From contig NZ_CP077093.1 in NCBI RefSeq assembly GCF_014268755.2, positions 5,849,501-5,913,500 on the forward strand: 64,000 bases of DNA, in the 5' to 3' direction. Origin of the DNA: Pseudomonas vanderleydeniana. Lineage in GTDB: Bacteria; Pseudomonadota; Gammaproteobacteria; Pseudomonadales; Pseudomonadaceae. The position numbers and the translations under genes are program-made. A model generated the notes under the pieces. That model searched no databases and was not told the origin of the DNA. It saw only the letters and a program-made list of their open reading frames with translations. This document shows, in pieces, positions 46,638 to 55,546 of the stretch (position 1 is the first letter of the stretch; every line of letters begins with the position of its first letter).

Positions 46638-47369
46638 TCAACCCTGGACGGCCTGCTTTTTCGGCCATTGCCCGGCGCAAGCCAGGGAAACCAGGGCTTC
46701 GCGGACCTCCACGGGCGTGTTGCAAGGTGTTTCAAAACCCAGCCAGTACACCCCCTGGCCAATGCGCAGGTGCATGCCTTCGGTGTCTATGCCCGCCAGC
46801 TGCGCCGGTTCACGGTTGGGCAACCCGGTCAATTCAACGTAGTGGGCAATGGCCTTGGCATGATCACTGTTCATGTGCTCGACCATGCTCACTTCGGCCT
46901 TACCGGCGAACGGGTTGGCCAGGGTCACCTGGTCGAGCCAGTGGATCGCGCCAAAACCGCCGATATAGCGGTGACGTACCGGCTTGAGCACCCAGAAGTC
47001 GAAATCGTGGGCCTTGTGATAGTTCCGTGAATCGGGGAAGTAGCGATAGTAACGCTCGGCTGCGGCCTCGATGGCTTCTGCCTCGGCGAGCTTTTCGGCC
47101 TCGGCCAGGTAGGTCAGGCGACCGACCGCCTGGACGTCCTCGGCCTCGCGCTCACCCACCAGCAACGAGCACTTCGGATCCTTCTGCAGGTTGTGCGTGT
47201 GCTGGGCGATACGGCTGATCAGGATCAGCGGACGGCCTTGGTCGTCCAGGCAATACGGCACCACGGAGCCGAACGGAAAACCGGGCATGGCCTTCGAATG
47301 CGTCGACAACACGCCCCGGTACTCCTTGAGCAACAATTCGCGCGCATGCTTGGCTACTTCAACGCTCAC
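46638..47369 (-). CDS. HugZ-like heme utilisation / pyridoxamine-oxidase-fold protein
   Basis: The preferred start is GTG 47369, with GGGGGAG eight bases upstream (243 residues). An ATG 129 bases further up gives an implausible arginine-rich leader. The N-terminal split-barrel domain has VLSTHSKAMPGFPFGSVVPYCLDDQGRPLILIS and LQKDPKCSLLVGE, followed by the helical DUF2470-like C-terminus (VEHMNSDHAKAIAHYVELTG). Proteins of this two-domain type include heme oxygenase HugZ. No heme-uptake genes are adjacent, so the function is inferred. Confidence 0.8.
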   Translation of the reverse strand: MSVEVAKHARELLLKEYRGVLSTHSKAMPGFPFGSVVPYCLDDQGRPLILISRIAQHTHNLQKDPKCSLLVGEREAEDVQAVGRLTYLAEAEKLAEAEAIEAAAERYYRYFPDSRNYHKAHDFDFWVLKPVRHRYIGGFGAIHWLDQVTLANPFAGKAEVSMVEHMNSDHAKAIAHYVELTGLPNREPAQLAGIDTEGMHLRIGQGVYWLGFETPCNTPVEVREALVSLACAGQWPKKQAVQG

Positions 47370-47572
47370 CTTATGACTCCCCCTACGAAATCCGTCACTG
47401 ACGGACGAGCGCCCCGGGGTCGATTCACCCGTGGCCGGCTCTGGCTGACTGACGAACGGCAAACGCCACGCACGTGTTGACCTGGTATGCGAATGCAACT
47501 CAATGACAAGGTAATCATTATCCGCGGCGGTTGCCAGAGGCAGCCGACTGACCGGGCGCAGGAGACGATAAC

Positions 47573-48589
47573 CTACCAGGCCACGCCGAAACCGACGGTG
47601 TAGCGGGTCTTGTTCAGACTGGTCTCATCGTCGCCATTAATAATGTCGCGTTCGGCCTTGAGATTCAGGGAGGCCCACTCGGTGACCTTGTAGCGCAGGC
47701 CGAGCTGGGCATCGAGGGAATACTTCGACGGGCCGCTCAGCGGCCGGCCGAGCTCGCCATTGGTGAACAGCTCGATGGTCTTGCCGACCAGATAGCGGTT
47801 GTAGTCCCACTTCATCCCCAGCGAGTAGAAGTTCTTCTTCTCGCCATCGGAGTATTCATAGCTGGTGTTGTTGAGCAGCGAGCCGAGGGAAAAGGCGCCC
47901 AGCTCGTCATCCCAGAACTGGTAGCCGGGACCGGTACCGAGGGTGCGCTGGCGCGACAGGTCCTCGACCCGGTCGCGCTTGTAGGTCAGCCGGCCCTGCC
48001 AGAACCATTTTTCGGTCAGGAAGCGGTCGAGGGCGTACTCGACACCCCAGTTGTCGGTCGTCACCACCCGATCCTGGAACTCGCGGTTGTATTCGCCCTC
48101 GGCATGATGGCGCCAGGCGCCATGCCGCGCGGTGGTCTTGAAGTCGATGTCGTAGTCGTCGGTGTCCTTTTCCGCACGCTTGTAGTCCATGGCCACGTCG
48201 ACATTGCCCTTCCAGACCATGTCCTCGATCAACGGCTTGGGCTTGACGATCTGCTGGATGCTCGCCAGCTCGACGGTTTTCGGCGCCTCGCCGTTGGCCA
48301 GGATCACCTTGCCGGCCTCGGCGGCGCGCAGCGACTTGGCTTTCTCGCCGGAATAGGCGTCCTGCTTGACCAGCAGTTCCTGGTCGCTTTCCAGGGTCTT
48401 GACCTGGGACCAGTCCAGCGAGACGTTGCCGGCGTAGGTGGTCTGCACCACCAGCTTGCCGCCATCGAACAGGCGGATCTTGCCACTCAGGCGATCACCG
48501 TTCTTCAACCAGATGGTGTCGGCCAGCAAGGGCGTGGAAGCGCTGAAAACAGCGAGGCAGAGCAGGGTTCTGGACAACATGGGCAACAC
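47573..48589 (-). CDS. DUF481-family outer-membrane beta-barrel protein
   Basis: The 338-residue product has a signal peptide (ending LLA|DTI). The first 90 mature residues (TIWLKNGDRLSGKIRLFDGGKLVVQTTYAGNVSLDW) form an SH3-like or Sm-like domain seen in this family. The remainder alternates aromatic strands (NVDVAMDYKR, GVEYALDRFLTEKWFWQGRLTYKRD) and ends in FGVAW, an aromatic C-terminus typical of barrel proteins inserted by BAM. The start can be either of two ATG codons (48589, 48580). The function is unknown; some members are acid-induced. Confidence 0.85.
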   Translation of the reverse strand: MLPMLSRTLLCLAVFSASTPLLADTIWLKNGDRLSGKIRLFDGGKLVVQTTYAGNVSLDWSQVKTLESDQELLVKQDAYSGEKAKSLRAAEAGKVILANGEAPKTVELASIQQIVKPKPLIEDMVWKGNVDVAMDYKRAEKDTDDYDIDFKTTARHGAWRHHAEGEYNREFQDRVVTTDNWGVEYALDRFLTEKWFWQGRLTYKRDRVEDLSRQRTLGTGPGYQFWDDELGAFSLGSLLNNTSYEYSDGEKKNFYSLGMKWDYNRYLVGKTIELFTNGELGRPLSGPSKYSLDAQLGLRYKVTEWASLNLKAERDIINGDDETSLNKTRYTVGFGVAW

Positions 48590-48735
48590 AGGACTCGGGT
48601 TTGCAAGAAAAAACCGGCATTATCGCGGGAGATGCCGCCTGAACAAGGACTGACCGGCCGGCAACTGGCGAGTTCAATAATCACTCTCAATAATTCAGAA
48701 AATACCTACATAGAAAGGCAAGAATTACTACAGGA

Positions 48736-49092
48736 ATGAACGTGAGCGAAGAAGCCGACGGCGACAGCCCCGCACAAATGCGCCGTACCGCCCTCTACCT
48801 GACGCTGGACCAGGTACCAGCCGGCAAGGTGGTCACCTACGGCCAACTCGCCGAACTGGCCGGGCTCGGCCGCGCCGCACGCTGGGTCGGGCGTACCCTC
48901 AGCCAGCTACCGGCCGATACCCGGCTGCCCTGGCACCGGGTCCTGGGTGCCGGCGGTCGGATCAGCCTCCCGGCCGGCAGCCCGTCCGGCGACGAGCAAC
49001 GCGCCAGGCTGCGCACCGAAGGTGTCAGCGTCCTGAACAATCGTGTCGATATCAAGCGCCATGGCTGGCGCCCGATAGAGCACAGCGGTTAG
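48736..49092 (+). CDS. Alkyltransferase-like protein (MGMT family without active cysteine)
   Basis: The 118-residue product is the DNA-binding half of O6-alkylguanine transferase. VPAGKVVTYGQLAELAGLGRAARWVGRTLSQLP is the recognition helix with the Arg finger, and PWHRVLGAGGRISL has Trp in place of the PCHRV catalytic Cys. Such ATL proteins bind O6-alkylguanine and flag it for nucleotide excision repair. AGGA is adjacent to ATG 48736 and better spaced for an alternative GTG two codons on. Confidence 0.9.
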   Translation: MNVSEEADGDSPAQMRRTALYLTLDQVPAGKVVTYGQLAELAGLGRAARWVGRTLSQLPADTRLPWHRVLGAGGRISLPAGSPSGDEQRARLRTEGVSVLNNRVDIKRHGWRPIEHSG

Positions 49093-49136
49093 AGTGCGCG
49101 CTTTGTTTCCGTCAACCCTGAGGCAGATTCCAGCCC

Positions 49137-50687
49137 ATGCCCCGTAAAACCTGGCGCGCCGCGCTTGCTGCCTATGCCAGCCCCTCGACATTAGTGTTGC
49201 TGCTGCTCGGTTTCGCTGCCGGTCTGCCTTACATGTTGGTGTTTTCGACGCTCTCGGTCTGGCTGCGCGAGGCTGGCGTCGCCCGTGAAACCATCGGCTA
49301 TGCCAGCCTGATCGGCCTGGCCTACGCCTTCAAATGGGTCTGGTCGCCCCTGCTCGACCAATGGCGCCTGCCACTACTGGGCAAGCTGGGGCGCCGCCGT
49401 TCGTGGCTGGTGCTGGCGCAGACGCTGATTGTCCTCGGCCTGATCGGCATGGGTTTCTGCGACCCGCAAAAACACCTGTCCTGGCTGATCGCAATCGCCG
49501 TACTCGTCGCCTTCGCTTCCGCCACCCAGGACATCGCGGTCGACGCCTACCGTCTGGAAATCGCCAACGACAGCCAGCAGGCCGCCCTTGCCGCCAGCTA
49601 CATGTCCGGTTATCGGGTCGCGGCGCTGCTGGCGACGGCCGGCGCATTGTTCTTTGCCGAAGGTTTCGGTTCCACCGGTTTCAGCTACAAGCACTCGGCC
49701 TGGACCGGCACCTATGTGCTGTTCGGCGTGCTGATGATCCCGGCATTGCTCACCACGCTGCTCATGCGTGAGCCACCGGTGCCGCTGCGCACGCAGCTGT
49801 CGGCCGGACGCTACAGTTTCATCCACCAGCTGGCATCGGTGTTCGTGCTGATCATCCTGCTGGTGTCGGTCCCGGCGATGTTCACCCAGCTCTACAACAC
49901 CGACTTCGCCAGCGTGCTGTTCCACGACGCCACCCTGCTCGACCTGTTGCTCGAAGACCGCGCCTTCCTGCGTGCGATCCTCTACACCACCCTGACCGCT
50001 CTCTGCCTGTCGCGCATGGGCCGCCGCGGCCTGGCGCCCGTGCTGACACCGGTCAACGACTTCATCGTGCGCTACCGCTGGCAGGCCCTGCTGCTGCTCG
50101 GACTGATCGCCACCTACCGGATGTCGGACACGGTGATGGGGGTGATGGCCAACGTCTTCTACATCGACCAGGGCTTCACCAAGGACCAGATCGCCGGCGT
50201 CAGCAAGATCTTCGGCCTGATCATGACCCTGCTCGGTGCCGGCGTCGGCGGCCTGTTGATCGTGCGTTTCGGCATCCTGCCGATCCTGTTCATCGGCGGC
50301 GCCGCCTCGGCCGCGACCAACCTGCTGTTCATGCTGCTGGCCGACATGGGCCCGAACCTGAACATGCTGATCGTGACCATCTCCCTGGACAACTTCAGCT
50401 CGGGCCTGGCGACCTCGGCGTTCGTCGCCTACCTGTCGAGCCTGACCAACCTGAAGTTCTCCGCCACCCAGTACGCCCTGCTCAGCTCGATCATGCTGCT
50501 GCTGCCGCGACTGATCGGCGGCTACTCGGGCGTGATGGTGGAGAAGCTCGGCTACCACAAGTTCTTCATCGTGACCGCCGTAATGGGCATTCCTACCCTG
50601 ATCCTGATCGCACTGCACTGGTACCAGGAGATCCGTGGCGACGGCCCCGCGCCCGCCAACGAGACTGAAACCCAGGAAGCGCCGTAA
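49137..50687 (+). CDS. ampG: AmpG muropeptide permease (MFS)
   Basis: The 516-residue product has about 14 membrane segments. It begins YASPSTLVLLLLGFAAGLPYMLVFSTLSVWLREAG, the AmpG signature, followed by YAFKWVWSPLLDQWRLPLLGKLGRRRSW and ATQDIAVDAYRLEI. AmpG imports anhydromuropeptides for cell-wall recycling and for beta-lactamase induction in pseudomonads. It starts 44 bases after the ATL gene. A GC hairpin at 50721-50743 follows the stop. Confidence 0.92.
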   Translation: MPRKTWRAALAAYASPSTLVLLLLGFAAGLPYMLVFSTLSVWLREAGVARETIGYASLIGLAYAFKWVWSPLLDQWRLPLLGKLGRRRSWLVLAQTLIVLGLIGMGFCDPQKHLSWLIAIAVLVAFASATQDIAVDAYRLEIANDSQQAALAASYMSGYRVAALLATAGALFFAEGFGSTGFSYKHSAWTGTYVLFGVLMIPALLTTLLMREPPVPLRTQLSAGRYSFIHQLASVFVLIILLVSVPAMFTQLYNTDFASVLFHDATLLDLLLEDRAFLRAILYTTLTALCLSRMGRRGLAPVLTPVNDFIVRYRWQALLLLGLIATYRMSDTVMGVMANVFYIDQGFTKDQIAGVSKIFGLIMTLLGAGVGGLLIVRFGILPILFIGGAASAATNLLFMLLADMGPNLNMLIVTISLDNFSSGLATSAFVAYLSSLTNLKFSATQYALLSSIMLLLPRLIGGYSGVMVEKLGYHKFFIVTAVMGIPTLILIALHWYQEIRGDGPAPANETETQEAP

Positions 50688-50720
50688 CGGGACTTCCTGC
50701 CCGGGAACACCCCGTAAACA

Positions 50721-50743
50721 CGGGGGGAGCCAACCTCCCCCCG
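50721..50743 (+). terminator. GC-rich hairpin after ampG
   Basis: CGGGGGGA and TCCCCCCG pair perfectly with a seven-base loop. No U-tract follows. Confidence 0.5.
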
Positions 50744-50834
50744 CGCAAGACCCGCCTCATGCCTGTACGCCGCCTGATCCCGCCCGTACAATGCTCCGTT
50801 ATTTCCAGTCATAAGCACCGACAACGGCCAATTC

Positions 50835-52550
50835 ATGCGCACCAGTCAATATTTGCTCGCCACACTGAAAGAAACGCCTTCCGATGCGGTCGTGATCAGC
50901 CACCAGCTGATGCTGCGCGCCGGGATGATCCGCAAACTCGCTTCCGGCCTGTACACCTGGCTGCCGATGGGCCTGCGCGTGATGCGCAAGGTCGAAGCCA
51001 TCGTGCGCGAGGAAATGGACGCCGCCGGCGCCCTGGAAGTGTTGATGCCGGGTATCCAGCCGGCCGAGCTGTGGCAGGAATCCGGTCGCTGGGAACAGTA
51101 CGGCCCCGAGCTGCTGCGCCTGAAGGACCGCCATGACCGCGACTTCTGCGCCGGCCCGACCCACGAGGAAGTGATCACCGACCTGTGCCGCAACGAGTTG
51201 AGCAGCTACAAGCAGCTGCCGATCAACCTGTACCAGATCCAGACCAAGTTCCGTGACGAGATCCGCCCACGCTTCGGCCTGATGCGCGGCCGCGAATTCA
51301 TCATGAAGGACGCCTACTCCTTCCACGCCGACCAGCCGTCGCTGCAAGTCACCTACGACCGCATGCACCAGGCCTACTGCAATATCTTCACCCGCCTGGG
51401 CCTGCGTTTCCGTCCGGTGGAAGCCGATAACGGTTCGATCGGTGGCGCCGGTTCCCACGAGTTCCACGTACTGGCCGAGTCCGGCGAAGACGATATCGTC
51501 TTCAGCAATGGCTCCGATTACGCAGCGAACATCGAGAAAGCCGAAGCGGTGCCTCGCGAAACCTCGCGCCCTGCACCGACCGAGGAACTGCGCCTGGTCG
51601 ACACCCCTGACGCGAAAACCATCGCGCAGCTGGTCGAAGGCTACAACCTGCCGATCGAGAAGACCGTCAAGACCCTGATCGTCCACGCCGAGGAAGAAGG
51701 CAAGCTGATTGCCCTGATCGTCCGTGGCGACCACGAACTGAACGAGATCAAGGCCGCCAACCAGCCTGGCGTCGCCAGCCCGCTGGTCATGGCGTCCGAC
51801 GCCGAACTGCGTGACGCCATCGGCGCCGGCGCCGGTTCCCTCGGCCCGCTGAACCTGCCACTGCCGATCATCATCGACCGTTCGGTCGCCCTGATGAGCG
51901 ACTTCGGCATCGGCGCGAACATCGACGACAAGCACTACTTCGGCGTGAACTGGGAACGCGACCTGCCGGTACCGACCGTCGCCGACCTGCGTAACGTCGT
52001 GGCCGGTGATCCGAGCCCGGACGGCAAGGGCACCCTGGAAATCAAGCGCGGCATCGAAGTCGGGCATATCTTCCAGCTGGGCACCAAGTACAGCGAAGCG
52101 ATGAAGTGCCAGGTCCTGGGCGAGAACGGCAAGCCGGTCACCCTGACCATGGGTTGCTACGGCATCGGCGTGTCCCGCGTGGTGGCTGCGGCCATCGAGC
52201 AGAACAACGATGACAACGGCATTATCTGGAGCGACAGCCTCGCGCCCTTCCAGATCGCCCTGGTACCGCTGCGCTACGAGACCGAGCAGGTTCGCGAAGC
52301 CACCGACAAGCTCTACGCCGAACTGACCGCAGCCGGCTTCGAAGTGCTGCTGGACGACCGCGACAAGAAGACCAGCCCGGGCATCAAGTTCGCCGACATG
52401 GAACTGATCGGTATCCCTCACCGGATCGTGGTCAGCGACCGTGGCCTGGCCGAAGGCAACCTGGAATACAAGAGCCGTACCGAGAGCGAGGCGCAGGCAC
52501 TGCCGGTCGCCGACGTGCTGTCGTTCCTCCAGGCCCGTATCCGTCGCTGA
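50835..52550 (+). CDS. proS: Prolyl-tRNA synthetase
   Basis: The 571-residue bacterial-type enzyme charges tRNA-Pro. Class II motifs are present: [17 protein letters not shown] (motif 1 region), [25 protein letters not shown] (motif 2), and [17 protein letters not shown] (motif 3). The editing insertion (about residues 230-390) lies between motifs 2 and 3. The C-terminal anticodon-binding domain ends at [14 protein letters not shown]. The length equals the usual proteobacterial ProS. Confidence 0.98.
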   Translation: MRTSQYLLATLKETPSDAVVISHQLMLRAGMIRKLASGLYTWLPMGLRVMRKVEAIVREEMDAAGALEVLMPGIQPAELWQESGRWEQYGPELLRLKDRHDRDFCAGPTHEEVITDLCRNELSSYKQLPINLYQIQTKFRDEIRPRFGLMRGREFIMKDAYSFHADQPSLQVTYDRMHQAYCNIFTRLGLRFRPVEADNGSIGGAGSHEFHVLAESGEDDIVFSNGSDYAANIEKAEAVPRETSRPAPTEELRLVDTPDAKTIAQLVEGYNLPIEKTVKTLIVHAEEEGKLIALIVRGDHELNEIKAANQPGVASPLVMASDAELRDAIGAGAGSLGPLNLPLPIIIDRSVALMSDFGIGANIDDKHYFGVNWERDLPVPTVADLRNVVAGDPSPDGKGTLEIKRGIEVGHIFQLGTKYSEAMKCQVLGENGKPVTLTMGCYGIGVSRVVAAAIEQNNDDNGIIWSDSLAPFQIALVPLRYETEQVREATDKLYAELTAAGFEVLLDDRDKKTSPGIKFADMELIGIPHRIVVSDRGLAEGNLEYKSRTESEAQALPVADVLSFLQARIRR

Positions 52551-52567
52551 GCCCAGATAGAGCCCTC

Positions 52568-53521
52568 ATGTCCAATCGAAGTACCTTGACCCTCGGGGGC
52601 GCCGCCTTGTGCGGCGCCCTGCTGCTGGCTGGCTGCGCCAACCCGATGTCGCAGCGCAGCGAGCACGAGGAACGCGTCGAGCGAAAACTGCTCGAACACA
52701 GCCTGCAGATCGATGTCGGTGACCCGAAGATCCTCGAGTTGCCGCAACGTCGTGTACGGATCCACGAACAAAAGACCTTCGAAGTCACCGAGTTCGATGT
52801 CACCCGCCGCTACGACCGCTACACGCCCTACCAGCCGTGGCGCAAGGTCTACGAGATTCCGCTGGGTGCGGTGGCGCTGGTTGGCGGCGTGGGTGCCAAC
52901 GTGGTCAACGTGTTCGCCCTCGGTACCCTGCCCAGCAGCGTGACCCACGACTGGCTGAGCTACGGTGTCGATGGCCTCAACCCGTTCATGAACATGCAGT
53001 CCCATGGTCGGGCGCAGCAGAACCTGGCTGGCATCGAGGAAGTCCAGCGCGACAAGCGCATGGAGTATTCGAGCCTGCCCTGGGCCGAGCGTCCGGTCGA
53101 GGTCGTCGCCGGTCGCCAGACCTACGAGCTGACCACCGACCGTCACGGTGTATTGCGCCTGAACCTGCTGGACAGTCCGTTTGCCGAGCAGGACCTGAAC
53201 CGAATCGGCAGCCTGACGATTCGCGTCGAGGACACCCAGGACCAGATCCACTCCGATTCCAGCCTGTCCATCAGCAGCAAGCTGCGTGGCAAGTTGGTCG
53301 AGGCCCACGCCCTGATCTACGACGACCTCGAGGGCGACGACGTGAGCCAATGGGTCCACCGGGTCAAGCGCTTGTCGGAACTGGGATTGGAAGAGGAAGC
53401 CAGCGAACTGGAGCAGAGCCTGATCGAACTGACCCGCAACGATCCCGAGTTGCAGCGTGAATTCGTCAAGTCGCTGACCCGCAACGCCGGTCGCCTGGTT
53501 GCCGATCCCGGGGCCATCTGA
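52568..53521 (+). CDS. Lipoprotein of unknown function
   Basis: The 317-residue product has a lipoprotein signal ending LLLAGC, with the acylated Cys at residue 23. The +2 residue is Ala, so outer-membrane sorting is expected. The middle has a hydrophobic glycine segment (GAVALVGGVGANVVNVFALG). The C-terminal half is mixed, with a helical end (LSELGLEEEASELEQSLIELTRND). It begins 17 bases after proS, likely in the same transcript. I recognise no functional family. Confidence 0.85.
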   Translation: MSNRSTLTLGGAALCGALLLAGCANPMSQRSEHEERVERKLLEHSLQIDVGDPKILELPQRRVRIHEQKTFEVTEFDVTRRYDRYTPYQPWRKVYEIPLGAVALVGGVGANVVNVFALGTLPSSVTHDWLSYGVDGLNPFMNMQSHGRAQQNLAGIEEVQRDKRMEYSSLPWAERPVEVVAGRQTYELTTDRHGVLRLNLLDSPFAEQDLNRIGSLTIRVEDTQDQIHSDSSLSISSKLRGKLVEAHALIYDDLEGDDVSQWVHRVKRLSELGLEEEASELEQSLIELTRNDPELQREFVKSLTRNAGRLVADPGAI

Positions 53522-53557
53522 ATCGACTGGGTGGCCCGCCTTGACCCGGCGGGCCAT

Positions 53558-54619
53558 TTAGCGGTTGAACAGCTCCAGTTGCTCATGGCCGCTGCGCAAG
53601 TCCTGCAGGCGCACGCCAATGCCCAATAGCCGTACCGGCTTGCCACCTCGGGCAAACGCCTGGCTCAGCAGTTGCTGATAACTCTCCAGATCCCGCGCCG
53701 CACCGGCCTGCTCCAGGGTGGTCTGGGTAAAGTCGTGGAACTTCACCTTGACGAAGGGCTTTCCCGGTCGATAACCACTGTCCAGCCGAGCCACACGCCC
53801 AGCCAGGGTTTCCATCAGGTGCGGCAACTTCTCCAGGCAACTCTCAAGATCGGGCAGGTCGGTGTCGTAGGTGTTTTCCACACTGATCGACTGGCGCCGA
53901 CTGTCGTTGTGCACCAGGCGCTCGTCGATCCCGCGCGCCAAGCCCCAGAGCCGCTCGCCAAAACTGCCGAACTCGCGCACCAGGGCCAACTTGCCCCATT
54001 CACGCAGTTGCAGGCAATCGACGATTCCCAGTCGCTCGAGCTTCTGCGCCGTGACCTTGCCGACGCCGTGCAACTTGCTCACCGGCAACCCGGCAACGAA
54101 GCCCTCCACCTGGTCCGGGGTGATCACGAACAACCCGTCGGGCTTTTTCCAGTCACTGGCGATCTTCGCCAGGAACTTGTTCGGCGCAACGCCCGCCGAG
54201 ACGGTGATGTGCAACTGCCGGGAAACCCGGCGCCGGATGTCCTGGGCGATCCGCGTCGCACTGCCGGCAAAGTGCGGGCTATCGGAAACGTCGAGGTAGG
54301 CCTCGTCGAGCGACAGAGGCTCGATCAGCTCGGTGTAGTCGCGGAAGATCGCCTGGATCTCCTTCGAGACCTCCTTGTAGACGTCCATGCGCGGCTTGAC
54401 GATCAACAGGTCCGGGCACAGGTTCAAGGCATGCCGCGACGACATCGCCGAGCGCACGCCGAATGCCCGCGCCTCGTAATTGCAGGTAGCGATCACCCCG
54501 CGGCGATCGGCTGAGCCACCGACCGCCATCGGCCGGCCCGCCAGGCGCGGATCGTCACGCATCTCGATGGCTGCGTAGAAGCAATCACAGTCCACGTGAA
54601 TGATTTTGCGTTGCGTCAT
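53558..54619 (-). CDS. dinB: DNA polymerase IV (Y family)
   Basis: The start ATG 54619 gives 353 residues. A frame to 54727 adds a non-family leader. It has the catalytic IIHVDCDCFYAAIEMRD, EPLSLDEAYLDVS with the second metal pair, the thumb helix-hairpin-helix (VSKLHGVGKVTAQKLERLGI), and the little-finger domain. It ends QLELFNR, a beta-clamp-binding-type C-terminus. Pol IV is an SOS-induced translesion polymerase. I did not find a convincing LexA box in the spacer. Confidence 0.95.
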   Translation of the reverse strand: MTQRKIIHVDCDCFYAAIEMRDDPRLAGRPMAVGGSADRRGVIATCNYEARAFGVRSAMSSRHALNLCPDLLIVKPRMDVYKEVSKEIQAIFRDYTELIEPLSLDEAYLDVSDSPHFAGSATRIAQDIRRRVSRQLHITVSAGVAPNKFLAKIASDWKKPDGLFVITPDQVEGFVAGLPVSKLHGVGKVTAQKLERLGIVDCLQLREWGKLALVREFGSFGERLWGLARGIDERLVHNDSRRQSISVENTYDTDLPDLESCLEKLPHLMETLAGRVARLDSGYRPGKPFVKVKFHDFTQTTLEQAGAARDLESYQQLLSQAFARGGKPVRLLGIGVRLQDLRSGHEQLELFNR

Positions 54620-54864
54620 GAGGGACAGTTCTGAAGGCAGGAACGCATGGATCGCCAGTATCGCACCAGTCACTGTATATAGCACCAGTAGTTTGAATCT
54701 TCGTTCCAGGTTGTAGGAAACCACCAAAACGAATTTATTTTCTCAATCGACGAACGGCCACCAATAGAGCTGAAACCCTTGCCCAGCATGGCCCCGAGCC
54801 ACCCCGAAAGCCGTTTTTGAATCCTAAGCAGTTGAACAATAAAGAGGTTTTTTGAAATTAAGGT

Positions 54865-54892
54865 TTGACAGCCTCGCGGATATCTGTAGAAT
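54865..54892 (+). promoter_or_regulatory. Promoter of the first initiator tRNA
   Basis: TTGACA (54865-54870), 16 bases, TAGAAT (54887-54892) is close to the sigma-70 consensus. The tRNA starts 15 bases after the -10 box. Confidence 0.88.
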
Positions 54893-54906
54893 TCCGCCAC
54901 ATCAGA

Positions 54907-54983
<77 letters not shown>

Positions 54984-54990
54984 AACATCG

Positions 54991-55024
54991 AAAAAGGCCA
55001 TATCGAAAGATATGGCCTTTTTTG
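54991..55024 (+). terminator. Terminator of the first initiator tRNA
   Basis: AAGGCCATATC-GAAA-GATATGGCCTT is followed by T residues. Confidence 0.92.
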
Positions 55025-55156
55025 TTTCTGGTTATTTCTATCCGCCCCGCCTTTTTCCCACACCGCAAAAAAACCTTGCCCACCTGACACTTAGCGAAAC
55101 CGAGCAGTCACTTCCGGCATTTCTGCATTTTTTTTGACCATCCGGACCATTAAAGG

Positions 55157-55184
55157 TTGACACCGCGCCGTTCGGCTGTAGAAT
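55157..55184 (+). promoter_or_regulatory. Promoter of the second initiator tRNA
   Basis: TTGACA (55157-55162), 16 bases, TAGAAT (55179-55184). It has the same hexamers and spacing as the first copy. Confidence 0.88.
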
Positions 55185-55197
55185 GCCGCCTCACTGA

Positions 55198-55274
<77 letters not shown>

Positions 55275-55282
55275 AACATCAG

Positions 55283-55312
55283 AAAAGGCTACTCGAAAGA
55301 GTGGCCTTTTTT
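55283..55312 (+). terminator. Terminator of the second initiator tRNA
   Basis: AAAAGGCTACTC-GAAA-GAGTGGCCTTTT is followed by T residues (one G-T type mismatch in the stem). Confidence 0.88.
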
Positions 55313-55546
55313 GTATCCGCCGAAAAAGTCCCCCCGCCACCCGCGCGAACCCTCGACAGAAATCGGAGTCAATGGCTGCACAGGCTATGCTGAATTCGCA
55401 ACAAACTTCCTCTACAACAACAGCCCCGGTGCGTGGGTCGCCGCAAAGCGGCGAGACGCGTTAATATTTGTAATTATTTTGTCCATAGGGATTGGTAACT
55501 TGGCTGGATACCTCCATCCTGTCGCGCACAATCCTAGAGGTGATTG

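Noticed and set aside
46638-47498. Longer HugZ-like start at 47498
   Set aside because: The added 43 residues are arginine/serine-rich without similarity. GTG 47369 has a strong ribosome site.
53558-54727. Longer DinB start at 54727
   Set aside because: The family begins MTQRKIIHVDCDCFYA at 54619. The upstream residues are AT-rich spacer.
54620-54860. LexA box upstream of dinB
   Set aside because: No CTGT-N8-ACAG with good palindromy was found in the spacer.
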